Part shown: one piece after another, positions 53,798-63,101 of the stretch
How the letters are laid out: each line of letters opens with the position of its first letter
Position numbering within the stretch: position 1 is the first letter of the stretch
DNA from: Rhodococcus jostii NBRC 16295
Lineage (GTDB): Bacteria; Actinomycetota; Actinomycetes; Mycobacteriales; Mycobacteriaceae
Reading direction: 5' to 3'
Length of the DNA: 64,000 nucleotides
Assembly (NCBI RefSeq): GCF_001894825.1
Contig: NZ_BCWY01000037.1
Coordinates: 1 to 64,000, forward strand
The notes under the pieces: generated by a model
Database searches by the model: none
Seen by the model: only the letters and a program-made list of their open reading frames with translations
What the model was told of the DNA's origin: nothing
Made by a program: the position numbers and the translations under genes

Positions 53798-55515
53798 CGC
53801 AGGTCCTCCTCTTCTGCTCGGACTGTCCACTCGGCGAATCGCTCGCCCTCGTTGCGGTGCTTGACGAACTGGCGCACCACGCGCTCGATGTAGTCGCCCA
53901 GCTCCCCGCTGGTCACCTTGTGCTGGCGCAGCTTGCGGCCGAAACCGGCGTCGAGGCCGAGGCTGCCGCCCAGGTGTACCTGGAAGCCCTCGATCTGGTT
54001 GCCCGCACCGTCGTCGACGAGCATGCCCTTGAACCCGATGTCGGCGATCTGGGACCGGCCGCAGGAGTTGGGGCAGCCGTTGATGTTCACCGTGATCGGC
54101 ACGTCCAGGTTGGCGTTGATGTCCGCCAGGCGCTCCTCGAGTTCCGGCGCGAGCACCTGCGAACGCTTGCGGGTCTCGGTGAACGACAGCTTGCAGAACT
54201 CGATGCCGCTGCATGCCAGCAGGTTTCGACGCCAGTGCGATGGACGCCCGTGCAGCCCAAGGGGCTTGAGCTCGTCGATCAGCCATTCGACCTTGTCGTC
54301 CGGCACGTCGAGCACGATCAACTTCTGGTACGGGGTGAAGCGGACGCGGTCGGAACCGACGGCGGCCACCGCCTCGGCCACCTTCGTCAGGATGGTGCCT
54401 GACACCCGGCCCGCGATCGGGGAGAAGCCGATCGCGTTGAGCCCGTTACGCAGCTTCTGCACACCGATGTGGTCGATCGGGCGCTCCGGCTTGGCCGGTG
54501 CCGGGCCGTCGATCAGCTTCCGCTTCAGGTACTCGGTCTCGAGCACCTCGCGGAACTTCTCGATGCCCCAGTCCTTGATCAGGAACTTCAGCCGCGCCTT
54601 GGAGCGCAGCCGGCGGTAGCCGTAGTCGCGGAAGATCGAGACCACGGCCTCCCACACGTCCGGCACCTCGTCGAGCGGCACCCAGGCGCCGACCCGTTGC
54701 GCGAGCATCGGGTTGGTGGACAGGCCGCCGCCGACCCACAGGTCCAGGCCGGGGCCGTGCTCGGGGTGGTTGACGCCGACGAACGCGACGTCGTTGATCT
54801 CGTGCACCACGTCCTGCTGGCCGGAGATGGCGGTCTTGAACTTGCGCGGCAGGTTGGAGTACTCGGGCTTGCCGATGTAGCGGCGCACGATCTCGTCGAT
54901 CGCGGGCGTGGGGTCGAGGACCTCGTCGAGGGACTCGCCGGCCAGCGGTGAACCCAGGACCACGCGGGGGCAGTCGCCGCAGGCCTCGGTGGTCTGCAGG
55001 CCGACGGACTCGAGGCGCTTCCAGATCTCCGGGACGTTCTCGATCTCGATCCAGTGGTACTGGACGTTCTCGCGGTCCGAGAGGTCGGCGGTGTCGCGAC
55101 CGAACTCGGTGGAGATGCCGCCGAGGGTGCGTAACTGCTCGACGTTCAGGGCGCCGGCGTCGCAGCGGACCCGCATCATGAAGTACTTGGCCTCGAGCAG
55201 GTCGATGTTCTCGTCACCGGTGAAGGTGCCGTCGTAACCCTGCTCGCGCTGGGTGTAGAGACCCCACCAGCGCATGCGGCCCCGCAGGTCACCCTTGTCG
55301 ATGCTGTCGAAGCCCTGCTTCGAGTAGATGTTCTCGATGCGGGCGCGAACGTTGAGCGGGTTGTCGTCCTTCTTCGCCTGCTCGTTGGCGTTGAGGGGCT
55401 CGCGGTAACCGAGGGCCCACTGGCCTTCGGCGCGTCGCCGAGCCGGCTTCGCCGTGCGCGTCCGCGCGGGTGCTGCGTCGACGGCAGCGGGGGAGGCGTC
55501 GGTGGTCGACGTCAT
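53794..55515 (-). CDS. sir: Ferredoxin-dependent sulfite reductase
   Basis: A 573-residue siroheme/[4Fe-4S] enzyme that reduces sulfite to sulfide. It opens with a 35-residue Ala/Arg-rich extension, then EGQWALGYREPLNANEQAKK. Two repeats of the ferrite-reductase fold follow. Cluster ligands are in NLLACSGIEFCKLSFTETR (C-x5-C) and VNINGCPNSCGRSQIAD (C-x3-C). The ATG at 55515 is preferred to an upstream in-frame start because TTCAGGAGTGCTCC precedes it. First structural gene after the polycysteine leader. The closely related ferredoxin-nitrite reductase is an alternative, but the cysH-cysD-cysN neighbours settle the assignment. Confidence 0.94.
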   Translation of the reverse strand: MTSTTDASPAAVDAAPARTRTAKPARRRAEGQWALGYREPLNANEQAKKDDNPLNVRARIENIYSKQGFDSIDKGDLRGRMRWWGLYTQREQGYDGTFTGDENIDLLEAKYFMMRVRCDAGALNVEQLRTLGGISTEFGRDTADLSDRENVQYHWIEIENVPEIWKRLESVGLQTTEACGDCPRVVLGSPLAGESLDEVLDPTPAIDEIVRRYIGKPEYSNLPRKFKTAISGQQDVVHEINDVAFVGVNHPEHGPGLDLWVGGGLSTNPMLAQRVGAWVPLDEVPDVWEAVVSIFRDYGYRRLRSKARLKFLIKDWGIEKFREVLETEYLKRKLIDGPAPAKPERPIDHIGVQKLRNGLNAIGFSPIAGRVSGTILTKVAEAVAAVGSDRVRFTPYQKLIVLDVPDDKVEWLIDELKPLGLHGRPSHWRRNLLACSGIEFCKLSFTETRKRSQVLAPELEERLADINANLDVPITVNINGCPNSCGRSQIADIGFKGMLVDDGAGNQIEGFQVHLGGSLGLDAGFGRKLRQHKVTSGELGDYIERVVRQFVKHRNEGERFAEWTVRAEEEDLR

Positions 55516-55635
55516 GGAGCACTCCTGAATCTCAAGATGCACCGGCTGAGGCCGAGGAGGAGGGCTGATCCTCGCTCGGGGCATTCGAATCCGGCCGGAA
55601 GTCGAGAAGAATGATGAACGGGCTGACAGGCTGAA
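55516..55635 (-). promoter_or_regulatory. Untranslated region between Cys leader and sir
   Basis: A 120-base region on the minus strand. Starting about 75 bases after the leader stop, CCCTCCTCCTCGG (near 55549-55562) is complementary to the ribosome site CAGGAG just before the sir ATG. GCCTCAGCCGG between them could help fold the pair into a sequestering stem. A ribosome pausing at the leader Cys codons would disturb upstream structure. Pairing is a prediction by eye. Confidence 0.5.
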
Positions 55636-55728
55636 CTACTGCGCGAGACAGGGCAGACAACAACAGCTGCAGACACGCTTGAGATCGACGTGACGACGCG
55701 CCACAAGTCGCACTCCGGGTCCGGTCAT
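55636..55728 (-). CDS. Polycysteine leader peptide, cysteine attenuator of the sir operon
   Basis: A 30-codon ORF from ATG: MTGPGVRLVARRHVDLKR then VCSCCCLPCLAQ and TAG. Five of eight residues in CSCCCLPC are Cys, encoded by one TGC and four TGT codons. The ATG is seven bases after a CACAAT hexamer and has no ribosome site, so it should be leaderless; an in-frame ATG 12 bases upstream overlaps that hexamer. Polycysteine leaderless ORFs of this kind act as cysteine-responsive attenuators upstream of sulfur genes in mycobacteria. It precedes sir by 120 bases on the same strand. Confidence 0.85.
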   Translation of the reverse strand: MTGPGVRLVARRHVDLKRVCSCCCLPCLAQ

Positions 55729-55735
55729 GCCGACC

Positions 55736-55741
55736 ATTGTG
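55736..55741 (-). promoter_or_regulatory. -10 hexamer of the sir leader transcript
   Basis: CACAAT on the minus strand, followed by seven bases and the leader ATG at 55728. Same geometry as the promoter at 31900-31905. Confidence 0.6.
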
Positions 55742-55865
55742 CCACGTCAGATCGCTCACGCAGAGCCGGGCACCGATTTCCACCATTTTTGCGGGAAATA
55801 TCACGGCGAGGGCCCCGGCACGGTCGGGTGGGGAGCACAGGTCGCAGACCGTGGAGACTGGAGGG

Positions 55866-57074
55866 GTGAACGGAACGAGCAGTACCACAGTGGGTCGCGA
55901 CGAGGCGGCGGCGTTCGCGCTGCCCGAACGGGCGCTGGTCGGTGTGGGGAGCCGGCCGTTCGGGATCTATGTGCACGTGCCGTTCTGTGCCACACGCTGC
56001 GGATACTGCGACTTCAACACGTACACGGCGGGCGAGCTGGGGACGTCGGCGTCGCCGCAGTCGTGGATGGAGGGGTTGCGCCGCGAACTCGATGTCGCGG
56101 CGCAGATGACGGGAGCCCCCGCAGTCGACACGGTCTTCGTCGGCGGGGGCACGCCGTCCCTTCTCGGCGGCGACGGCCTCGCGGACGTCCTGGGCGCGAT
56201 CCGGTCGAGTTTCGGGCTCGCCGGCGGCGCCGAGGTGACCACCGAATCGAATCCGGAGTCCACGTCGCCCGAGTTCTTCGACCGGCTGCGGGCCGGCGGT
56301 TTCACCCGGATCTCGCTGGGCATGCAGTCGGCGGCGCAGCACGTGCTGAAGGTGCTCGACCGCACCCACACGCCGGGACGCGCGGTCGCGGCGGCGCTGG
56401 AGGCGCGGGCCGCCGGGTTCGAGCACGTCAACCTCGACCTCATCTACGGCACGCCGGGGGAACGGGACGAGGACCTCGACCTCTCGTTGGACGCGGTGCT
56501 CTCCGCCGGCGTCGACCACGTGTCGGCCTACGCGCTGATCGTCGAGGACGGCACCGCGCTGGCCAGGAGGGTGCGCCGCGGTGAACTGCCCGCGCCCGAC
56601 GACGACGTCCTCGCGTCGCGGTACGAGCGCATCGACGCGCGGCTCGCCGAGGCTGGGCTGACCTGGTACGAGGTGTCGAACTGGGCGCGTGACGACGCCG
56701 CCTGCCGGCACAACCTGGGCTACTGGGACGGCGGGGACTGGTGGGGCGCCGGGCCTGGCGCGCACAGCCACGTCGGTGGTGTCCGCTGGTGGAACGTCAA
56801 GCATCCGGCGCGCTACGCGGACCAGCTCGCCGCGGGGGCCCTGCCCGTCGGCGGAAGCGAGCAGCTGACCGCGGAGGACGTCCACGTCGAGCGGGTGATG
56901 CTGACGGCGCGGCTGCGCACGGGACTGCCCGTGCCGGAGTTGGACGCCGCGGAGCAGCGCGCCGCGGAGGAGGTGGTGGCCGACGGGCTGCTGGTGCGCG
57001 AGGGCGACCACCTGGTGTTGACCGACCGGGGACGGCTCCTCGCCGACGCCGTGGTCCGGACGGTGCTGCGGTAA
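55866..57074 (+). CDS. hemW: Radical SAM heme chaperone HemW
   Basis: A 402-residue radical SAM protein related to coproporphyrinogen dehydrogenase HemN but acting in heme delivery. The iron-sulfur motif C-x3-C-x2-C is in YVHVPFCATRCGYCDFNTYT; HemW carries this form. GGGTPSLLGGDGL and RISLGMQSAAQHVLKVLDRT follow, and the HemN C-terminal domain begins near residue 290 (WARDDAACRHNLGYWDGGDW). The GTG at 55866 is supported by CTGGAGG; earlier in-frame codons run into the divergent sulfur promoter. Ends 21 bases from the converging gene. Confidence 0.93.
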   Translation: MNGTSSTTVGRDEAAAFALPERALVGVGSRPFGIYVHVPFCATRCGYCDFNTYTAGELGTSASPQSWMEGLRRELDVAAQMTGAPAVDTVFVGGGTPSLLGGDGLADVLGAIRSSFGLAGGAEVTTESNPESTSPEFFDRLRAGGFTRISLGMQSAAQHVLKVLDRTHTPGRAVAAALEARAAGFEHVNLDLIYGTPGERDEDLDLSLDAVLSAGVDHVSAYALIVEDGTALARRVRRGELPAPDDDVLASRYERIDARLAEAGLTWYEVSNWARDDAACRHNLGYWDGGDWWGAGPGAHSHVGGVRWWNVKHPARYADQLAAGALPVGGSEQLTAEDVHVERVMLTARLRTGLPVPELDAAEQRAAEEVVADGLLVREGDHLVLTDRGRLLADAVVRTVLR

Positions 57075-57095
57075 CCGCTCAGGCGGTGGCGGTGC

Positions 57096-57413
57096 TCAGG
57101 CGGTGACGATGCCCGGCATCTCGTCGTAGTCGAACACGCGGGCGTGCAGGACCACGCGGTTCCGCAGCGCCGAGCGCACCGCCCGGTGCAGGCCGTCCTC
57201 GAGGTACAGCACCCCGTGCCACTGCACCGCGTGCGGGAACAGGTCGCCGTAGAACGTCGAGTCCTCGGACAGCAGCCGGTCGAGTTCGAGAACCTTGGTC
57301 GTCGTGACGATCTCGTCGAGCCGCACCTGCCGCGGCGGGATCTTGGACCAGTCGCGCAGCGACAACCCGTGGTCCGGGTACGGCTTGCCGTCCATGACAC
57401 CTTTGAAAATCAT
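57096..57413 (-). CDS. Conserved actinobacterial protein, 105 residues
   Basis: Reads MIFKGVMDGKPYPDHGLSLR, then DWSKIPPRQVRLDEIVTTTK and ends DYDEMPGIVTA. It is a small soluble protein with a beta-rich second half (FPHAVQWHGVLYLEDGLHRA). A gene of the same size lies divergent from hrcA in mycobacteria, which supports both the start at 57413 and its conservation. Longer in-frame readings to 57536 add a low-complexity lead. No function is known; it sits between hemW and hrcA. Confidence 0.78.
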   Translation of the reverse strand: MIFKGVMDGKPYPDHGLSLRDWSKIPPRQVRLDEIVTTTKVLELDRLLSEDSTFYGDLFPHAVQWHGVLYLEDGLHRAVRSALRNRVVLHARVFDYDEMPGIVTA

Positions 57414-57622
57414 CGCCTCGTCATCCGCCCGTGGTCGTTGCCTCTGCTCGTCTCCGGTCACCACAGTAAGGCCTGAACCGGTATCGGCGGCGCGGCGATT
57501 AGACTGGATCGAGCCGAGATGCGCGTGCACATGCACGGAGCTCAGGGGATGTGACGGCCGACCCGAACGGAAGTTCGGGGACGCCGCTGCTCGTGATGAT
57601 CGAGAACTGGAGGTGGATGGCG

Positions 57623-58666
57623 ATGTCGAGTACGGACGACAGACGGTTCGAGGTTCTCCGCGCCATCGTCGCCGACTACGTCTCGACCCAGGAGCCGGTG
57701 GGATCGAAAGCGCTGGTCGAGCGGCACAACCTGGGTGTTTCCAGCGCTACCGTGCGCAACGACATGGCGTTCCTCGAGAGCGAGGGCTACATCGCCCAGC
57801 CGCACACGAGTTCCGGCCGCGTCCCCACCGACAAGGGCTACCGGCAGTTCGTCGACCGCATCGCCGACGTGAAGCCGCTGTCGACGGCGGAGCGGCGCGC
57901 GATCCTCGATTTCCTCGAGTCCGGGGTCGACCTGGACGACGTCCTCCGGCGCGGCGTGCGCCTGCTCGCGCAACTCACACGCCAGGTCGCGGTTGTGCAA
58001 TATCCCACATTGTCGGCGTCGTCGGTCCGGCACCTCGAGGTGGTCGCGTTGACGCCCGCCCGCCTGCTGCTGGTGCTCATCACCGATTCGGGACGAGTGG
58101 ATCAGCGCATCGTCGAACTCGGCGACGTGCTGGACGACGAGGATCTGGCGCGGCTGCGCGGGCTGCTCGGCGGCGCCCTCGACGGCAAGCGGCTGGCGGC
58201 GGCGTCCATTGCCGTGTCGGAACTCGCCGACGAGGCGCCGGAGGATCTGCGCGACGCCGTGATCCGGTCGGCCACCGTGCTGGTGGAGACCCTCGTCGAG
58301 CACCCCGAGGAGCGACTGGTCCTCGGCGGCACGGCGAACCTGACCCGGAACGCCGCGGACTTCACGGGAATCAGCGGATTCCCCGGTTCGCTGCGCGCGG
58401 TCCTCGAGGCGCTCGAAGAGCAGGTGGTGGTGCTCAAACTGCTCGCCGCCACCCAGGACGCCGGCACCGTGACGGTGCGGATCGGTGAGGAAACACAGGT
58501 GGAGCAGATGCGCGGCACGTCCGTCATCTCCACCGGCTACGGTTCGGCAGGCACCGTGCTCGGCGGAATGGGCGTGCTCGGACCCACCCGAATGGACTAT
58601 CCGGGAACAATCGCGTCGGTGGCAGCCGTTGCGAGATACATCGGACAGGTGCTCGCCGAGCGGTGA
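57623..58666 (+). CDS. hrcA: Heat-inducible transcription repressor HrcA
   Basis: Represses chaperone genes through the CIRCE operator. The 347-residue protein has an N-terminal winged helix ([20 protein letters not shown] then [20 protein letters not shown]) and [20 protein letters not shown], the family signature. The C-terminal GAF-like dimerisation domain ends [20 protein letters not shown]. No CIRCE element was found in this window, so its targets, usually groESL, lie elsewhere. The ATG at 57623 has GGAGG nine bases before it. dnaJ follows 87 bases later. Confidence 0.96.
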   Translation: MSSTDDRRFEVLRAIVADYVSTQEPVGSKALVERHNLGVSSATVRNDMAFLESEGYIAQPHTSSGRVPTDKGYRQFVDRIADVKPLSTAERRAILDFLESGVDLDDVLRRGVRLLAQLTRQVAVVQYPTLSASSVRHLEVVALTPARLLLVLITDSGRVDQRIVELGDVLDDEDLARLRGLLGGALDGKRLAAASIAVSELADEAPEDLRDAVIRSATVLVETLVEHPEERLVLGGTANLTRNAADFTGISGFPGSLRAVLEALEEQVVVLKLLAATQDAGTVTVRIGEETQVEQMRGTSVISTGYGSAGTVLGGMGVLGPTRMDYPGTIASVAAVARYIGQVLAER

Positions 58667-58753
58667 CGGCCGGCCCCGGCGACAGCGCTCCCATGGGGCG
58701 AGCACACGTACCAGTGGCGAGATAACGAAGTAGAGAAGGACGAGAGACTCAAC

Positions 58754-59905
58754 GTGGCACGGGATTACTACGCAACGCTCGGCGTCGATCAGAAGGCGAC
58801 CGACCAGGAGCTCAAGCGCGCGTACCGCAAGCTTGCGAGGGAACTGCATCCCGACGTGAACCCCGACGAAGCGGCGCAGGCCCGGTTCCGGGACATCTCG
58901 ACGGCCTACGAGGTGCTGTCGGATCCGGAGAAGCGCCGCATCGTCGACCTCGGCGGCGACCCCCTGTCCTCGGGTGGCGGCGGCGGCGGTGCCGGCTTCG
59001 GCGGCGGTTTCGGTGGCGGACTCGGCGACGTGTTCGAGGCGTTCTTCGGCGGCGGAGGCGGCGCCGGCCGTGGTCCCCGTGGCCGCGTCCAGCCGGGCGC
59101 CGATTCCCTCCTGCGCACCAGGCTGACGTTGGCGGAGTGCGCGACCGGCGTGAGCAAGCAGGTCACCGTCGAGACGGCGATACTCTGCGACAGCTGCACG
59201 GGTTCGGGCACCAACGGCGACTCCAAGCCGGTGCGGTGTGAGACCTGTGGCGGCGCGGGTGAGGTCCAGTCGGTGCAGCGTTCGTTCCTCGGTCAGGTCA
59301 TGACCTCGCGGCCCTGCCCCACCTGCCGCGGCGCCGGTGAGACGATTCCGGACCCCTGCCACAAGTGTGGTGGCGACGGCCGCGTCCGCGCCCGCCGCGA
59401 CATCACCGTGAAGGTGCCCGCAGGCGTCGGCGGCGGAATGCGGATCCGGCTCGCCGCGCAGGGCGAGGTGGGCCCCGGCGGCGGACCCGCCGGCGACCTG
59501 TACGTCGAGGTCGTCGAACAGGCGCACGAGGTGTTCGTGCGCGACGGTGAAGACCTGCACTGCACGATCCGGGTTCCGATGATCGACGCCGCCCTCGGCA
59601 CCAGCGTCACGATCGACACGATCATCGACGGGCCCAAGGAAATCGCCATCGAGCCGGGAACCCAGCCGGGATCGGTCACGGTCCTGCGTGGGCACGGCAT
59701 GCCGAAGCTCCGGTCCGGTATCCGCGGCGACGTGCACGCACACCTCGAGGTCGTGGTTCCGTCGCGCCTCGACCACAAGGAGGCGAAACTCCTCCGCGAA
59801 CTCAAGGACCTGCGCGACCGCGACGTCGCCGAGGTCGTCTCCACCCAGTCGCAGCACAGCGGCGGATTGTTCTCACGCCTGCGTGAAGCCTTCAGCGGTC
59901 GCTGA
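58754..59905 (+). CDS. dnaJ: Chaperone DnaJ (DnaJ2 type)
   Basis: A 383-residue Hsp40 that stimulates DnaK. The J domain has the essential HPD in [16 protein letters not shown] Gly-rich linker follows ([18 protein letters not shown]). Four zinc repeats are present: [27 protein letters not shown] and CHKCGGDGR. The C-terminal substrate domains complete a normal DnaJ. It lies in the hrcA-dnaJ-rsmE order seen for the second DnaJ of mycobacteria, separate from dnaK-grpE. Confidence 0.97.
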   Translation: MARDYYATLGVDQKATDQELKRAYRKLARELHPDVNPDEAAQARFRDISTAYEVLSDPEKRRIVDLGGDPLSSGGGGGGAGFGGGFGGGLGDVFEAFFGGGGGAGRGPRGRVQPGADSLLRTRLTLAECATGVSKQVTVETAILCDSCTGSGTNGDSKPVRCETCGGAGEVQSVQRSFLGQVMTSRPCPTCRGAGETIPDPCHKCGGDGRVRARRDITVKVPAGVGGGMRIRLAAQGEVGPGGGPAGDLYVEVVEQAHEVFVRDGEDLHCTIRVPMIDAALGTSVTIDTIIDGPKEIAIEPGTQPGSVTVLRGHGMPKLRSGIRGDVHAHLEVVVPSRLDHKEAKLLRELKDLRDRDVAEVVSTQSQHSGGLFSRLREAFSGR

Positions 59906-59907
59906 CC

Positions 59908-60669
59908 GTGGCGGCGACGGTCTTCTTCCTCGACCCGCTGCCCGAGGTGGGGAGCACCGCGGTACTGGACGGCCCGGAGGGCCGGCATGCCGCGACGGTG
60001 CGCAGGATCGGCGTCGGGGAGCGGATCGTGCTGGCCGACGGCCGGGGCGGTCTCGCCGACACGGAAGTGACGGCCGCCGGGAAGGACCGGCTCGAACTCA
60101 CCGTCCACGAGCGTCGGCAGGTGTCCGCGCCGTCGCCGAGTGTCACTGTGGTGCAGGCGCTTCCGAAGGCGGAGCGATCCGAGCTGGCGGTCGAACTGGC
60201 CACCGAGGCGGGGGTCGACGCCATCGTGCCGTGGCAGTCCTCGCGGTGCGTGGCGCGGTGGGAGGGCCCCAAGGTGGCGAAGGGCGTCGCGCGCTGGCGT
60301 AGTGCCGCACTTGCCGCAGCGAAGCAGTCGAGGCGGGCGATCGTGCCCGAGGTGTCGGAGCTGCACCGCACCGCGGGGATGCTCGCCGTCGTCCGTGAGG
60401 TGGTCGGCCGAGGCGGAGTCGTCGCGGTGCTGCACGAGGCGGCCACCCAGGGTCTCGCCGCGCTGCCGCTGCGTGCGGCCGCCGAGATCGTGCTGGTCGT
60501 CGGCCCCGAGGGCGGCATCTCCGACGACGAGATCGCGTCGCTGACCGAGGCCGGCGCCGTCCCGGTGCTGCTCGGGCCGCACGTCCTGCGGACCTCGACC
60601 GCGGCAGCCGTTGCGCTGGGCGCCATCGGTGTCCTCACCGACCGCTGGGGCGCGGCCCCGCTAGCCTGA
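59908..60669 (+). CDS. rsmE: 16S rRNA (uracil-1498-N3)-methyltransferase
   Basis: Methylates U1498 in the decoding centre of the 30S subunit. The 253-residue SPOUT-fold protein has an N-terminal PUA-like domain and the trefoil-knot signature. VVQALPKAERSELAVELATE, SSRCVARW and the cofactor-binding AAEIVLVVGPEGGISDDEIA then HVLRTSTAAAVALGAI are diagnostic. The GTG lies two bases after the dnaJ stop. Confidence 0.95.
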   Translation: MAATVFFLDPLPEVGSTAVLDGPEGRHAATVRRIGVGERIVLADGRGGLADTEVTAAGKDRLELTVHERRQVSAPSPSVTVVQALPKAERSELAVELATEAGVDAIVPWQSSRCVARWEGPKVAKGVARWRSAALAAAKQSRRAIVPEVSELHRTAGMLAVVREVVGRGGVVAVLHEAATQGLAALPLRAAAEIVLVVGPEGGISDDEIASLTEAGAVPVLLGPHVLRTSTAAAVALGAIGVLTDRWGAAPLA

Positions 60670-60675
60670 CTGTCC

Positions 60676-61437
60676 GTGGACCGCATTCGCATCGCCTACG
60701 GAACCGAACCGCAGCAGTTCGGGCACTTCTATCCGCCCGAGGACCCGGTGTCGACCCCGGTCCCGGTGGTGATGGTCGTCCACGGGGGTTTCTGGAGCGG
60801 GAAGTACCACCTGAACCTGGGAACGAGTTTTTCCGTCGACCTGGCGCGGCACGGTGTGGCGGTGTGGAACATCGAATACCGCCGGCTCGGTGCGGGAGGC
60901 CGGTGGGACGAGATGGCCGCCGACGTCCTCGCCGCGCTCGACGCGATCGCCGGTCCGGTCGCCGCGCAGTCGTCCGTCCCGTTCGACCTGTCGAAGGTCC
61001 GGGTCGTCGGCCACTCCGCGGGTGGGCAGCTCGCCGTGTGGCTCGCCGGGGAGAAGGGGACGACGGTTCGGCCGGAGCGGGTCGTGTCGCAGGCCGGCGC
61101 CCTCGACCTGGCCTCCGCGGGGGAGCGTGGCCGGCGGATCGGGTACATCGAGGATCTCCTCGGCGTCCCGTTCGCCGGGGACCCGGACCGGTACCGTGCC
61201 GCGTCCCCACTGCACCGCATCCCCGTCGGGGTCCCGGTGGTGTGCGTCCACGGCACGGAGGACGCACAGGTTCCGGCGAAGGTGAGCGTGCGGTACAGCG
61301 AGGCCGCGCGAGCGGCCGGGGATCCGGTCGCGCTGCATCTCGTCGAGGGCGAGGACCACTACGCGTTTCTCGACCCCGAGACGGAGTGCTGGAAGATCTC
61401 GCGGGACGCCCTACTGTCCGACGCCGACGAGTTCTGA
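60676..61437 (+). CDS. Alpha/beta hydrolase of the BD-FAE/kynurenine formamidase-like group
   Basis: A 253-residue cytoplasmic hydrolase. The oxyanion HGG motif is VVMVVHGGFWSGKYHL, then VAVWNIEYRRLGAGGRW. The nucleophile elbow is VVGHSAGGQLAVWLAG near residue 115. The acid is in VVCVHGTEDAQVPAK and the His in EGEDHYAFLDPETECW. The pattern fits small-ester or formamide hydrolases; the substrate is unknown. It follows rsmE by six bases and overlaps the converging exporter gene by 27 bases. Confidence 0.86.
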   Translation: MDRIRIAYGTEPQQFGHFYPPEDPVSTPVPVVMVVHGGFWSGKYHLNLGTSFSVDLARHGVAVWNIEYRRLGAGGRWDEMAADVLAALDAIAGPVAAQSSVPFDLSKVRVVGHSAGGQLAVWLAGEKGTTVRPERVVSQAGALDLASAGERGRRIGYIEDLLGVPFAGDPDRYRAASPLHRIPVGVPVVCVHGTEDAQVPAKVSVRYSEAARAAGDPVALHLVEGEDHYAFLDPETECWKISRDALLSDADEF

Positions 61438-63036
61438 ACTGCGGTCGCCGATTTCGGGCGTCGTCTTCCGTCCCGGCAGGACGAGGGCCACGACCACGGC
61501 CCCGATGCCCAATGCGATTCCGCCGGCCAGGCTGGCCTGGGAGATAGCGTGTCCGAACGCCGTACCGGCGGCGTCGAGGAGTGCCTGCGACTGCGACGCG
61601 AGCATCGGATCGGCGCCGAGTTCCGCGGCGACCACCGACGCCCCGCCGATCGAGTCGCCCGCGACGTCCATCGCCTGAGCGGCCTGAGCGGCCTGTTCCC
61701 CGGACAGCTGACCGACGGGCAGCGTGCCGAGGAACCCGGCGATGTCGTCCTTGTACGCCGACGCGAGCACCGACCCGAGGATCGCGATCCCGAGCGATCC
61801 GCCCAGTTCGATCGCGGTGTCGTTGAGACCTCCCGCGGCGCCGAGGTCGCTCTCCGGGAAGTTGCCCATGATGGCGTCCGTCGCGGGAGACACGCTCAGG
61901 CCGATGCCGACACCGAGCAGGACGAGCGGGGCGAGGAAGTCGAGGTACGTCGAGTCGCCGTCCACGGTCGTCATCACCAGGACGCCGGCGGCCGCGATCA
62001 CCAGGCCGGCGACGACGGTGACCCGGGTGCCGAGCCGCGGGTGCACCCGTCCGCTGAGCACCGATCCGACCGACACCGCAGCGGCGAGCGGCAGGAGGTG
62101 GACGCCTGTGGCCAGGGGGCTGAGTCCCAGGACGAACTGGAATTCCTGCGACACGTAGTAGATCGACCCGAACGCCGCGAGGAACAGCAGCAGCACGGCC
62201 AGGGCGCTGCCGCCGACCTCGCGCCGGCCGAGCCTGCGGACGTCGAGCAGCGGTTGCGGGTGGCGGAGTTCCCACGCGACGAACAGTCCGAGACCCACGG
62301 CCGCGGTGATCGTCGCACCGACAGCGCCAGCGCCCCAGCCGAAGTGGAACCCGTCGATGATCGCGTACACCAGCGACCCGATGGTCACCACCGACAGGAG
62401 CCCGCCGAGCCAGTCGATCGGACCGCGGCCCTCGGCCTTCGACGGCGGGACGATCATCAGGGCCGCGACCATCGCGACCGCGGCGATCGGCACGTTGATG
62501 AGGAACGTCGCACTCCACGAGTGGCTCCCCAGCAGCCAGCCGGCGAGCAGTGGCCCGAGGGCGATGGCGAGGCCGGACGTCGCGGCCCAGGCGGCGATGG
62601 CCCGGGCCCGCTCCGCACGCGGGAACGTCGCGACGAGGAGGGACAGCGTGGCGGGCATGATGATCGCCGCGCCGACACCCATGATCATGCGCGCCGTGAC
62701 GACGGCTGTGGTGGTGTCGGCGAGGCTGCCGACGACGGCGCCGCCGCCGAACACCAGTAGTCCGGTGAGCAGCGCCCCGCGCCGGCTGTACTTGTCGCCG
62801 ATCACGCCGAACAGCAGCATCAGCGCCGCGTAGGGGACGGTGTACCCGTCGATCACCCACTGCAGGTCGGAACTGCTCAGCGCGAGGTCGCGGGTCATGT
62901 CGGGGGCGGCGACGATCAGGGCGGTGTTCGCCATCACGACGATCAGCAGGCTCAGGCACAGCACGCCGAGCGCGGCCCAGCGCCGGCGGTACGGCCCGTC
63001 CATCTGCGAGACCGGTGTGTTCATCACGGTGGCCAT
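61411..63036 (-). CDS. DHA2-family (14-helix) MFS drug exporter
   Basis: A 541-residue drug:proton antiporter of the EmrB/QacA type. ALSSSDLQWVIDGYTVPYAA in the first helices, the loop motif GVIGDKYSRRGALL and the antiporter motif GPLLAGWLLGSHSWSATFLI then NVPIAAVAMVAAL are all present. Fourteen hydrophobic segments can be counted. The ATG at 63036 follows CGAGGAGCG. It is divergent from a TetR regulator with two operators between, so expression is probably induced by a substrate that binds the regulator. Confidence 0.92.
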   Translation of the reverse strand: MATVMNTPVSQMDGPYRRRWAALGVLCLSLLIVVMANTALIVAAPDMTRDLALSSSDLQWVIDGYTVPYAALMLLFGVIGDKYSRRGALLTGLLVFGGGAVVGSLADTTTAVVTARMIMGVGAAIIMPATLSLLVATFPRAERARAIAAWAATSGLAIALGPLLAGWLLGSHSWSATFLINVPIAAVAMVAALMIVPPSKAEGRGPIDWLGGLLSVVTIGSLVYAIIDGFHFGWGAGAVGATITAAVGLGLFVAWELRHPQPLLDVRRLGRREVGGSALAVLLLFLAAFGSIYYVSQEFQFVLGLSPLATGVHLLPLAAAVSVGSVLSGRVHPRLGTRVTVVAGLVIAAAGVLVMTTVDGDSTYLDFLAPLVLLGVGIGLSVSPATDAIMGNFPESDLGAAGGLNDTAIELGGSLGIAILGSVLASAYKDDIAGFLGTLPVGQLSGEQAAQAAQAMDVAGDSIGGASVVAAELGADPMLASQSQALLDAAGTAFGHAISQASLAGGIALGIGAVVVALVLPGRKTTPEIGDRSSELVGVGQ

Positions 63037-63074
63037 GTCGACGCTCCTCGGGTAGCTCGATCGAACCCGCGCAG

Positions 63075-63100
63075 TTAGTTGCACAGTGATGTGTAAGTTA
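63075..63100. promoter_or_regulatory. TetR operator 2, imperfect
   Basis: TTAGTTGCACAG, TG, ATGTGTAAGTTA. It matches the perfect operator at 63102-63127 in 21 of 26 bases and is one base away from it. It lies 39 bases before the exporter start. Confidence 0.6.
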
Positions 63101-63101
63101 G

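Noticed and set aside
57075-58753. CIRCE operator near hrcA-dnaJ
   Set aside because: No TTAGCACTC-N9-GAGTGCTAA pattern was found in the intergenic sequences.
57542-59857. A 771-codon open frame on the minus strand
   Set aside because: Antisense to hrcA and dnaJ, both unmistakable.
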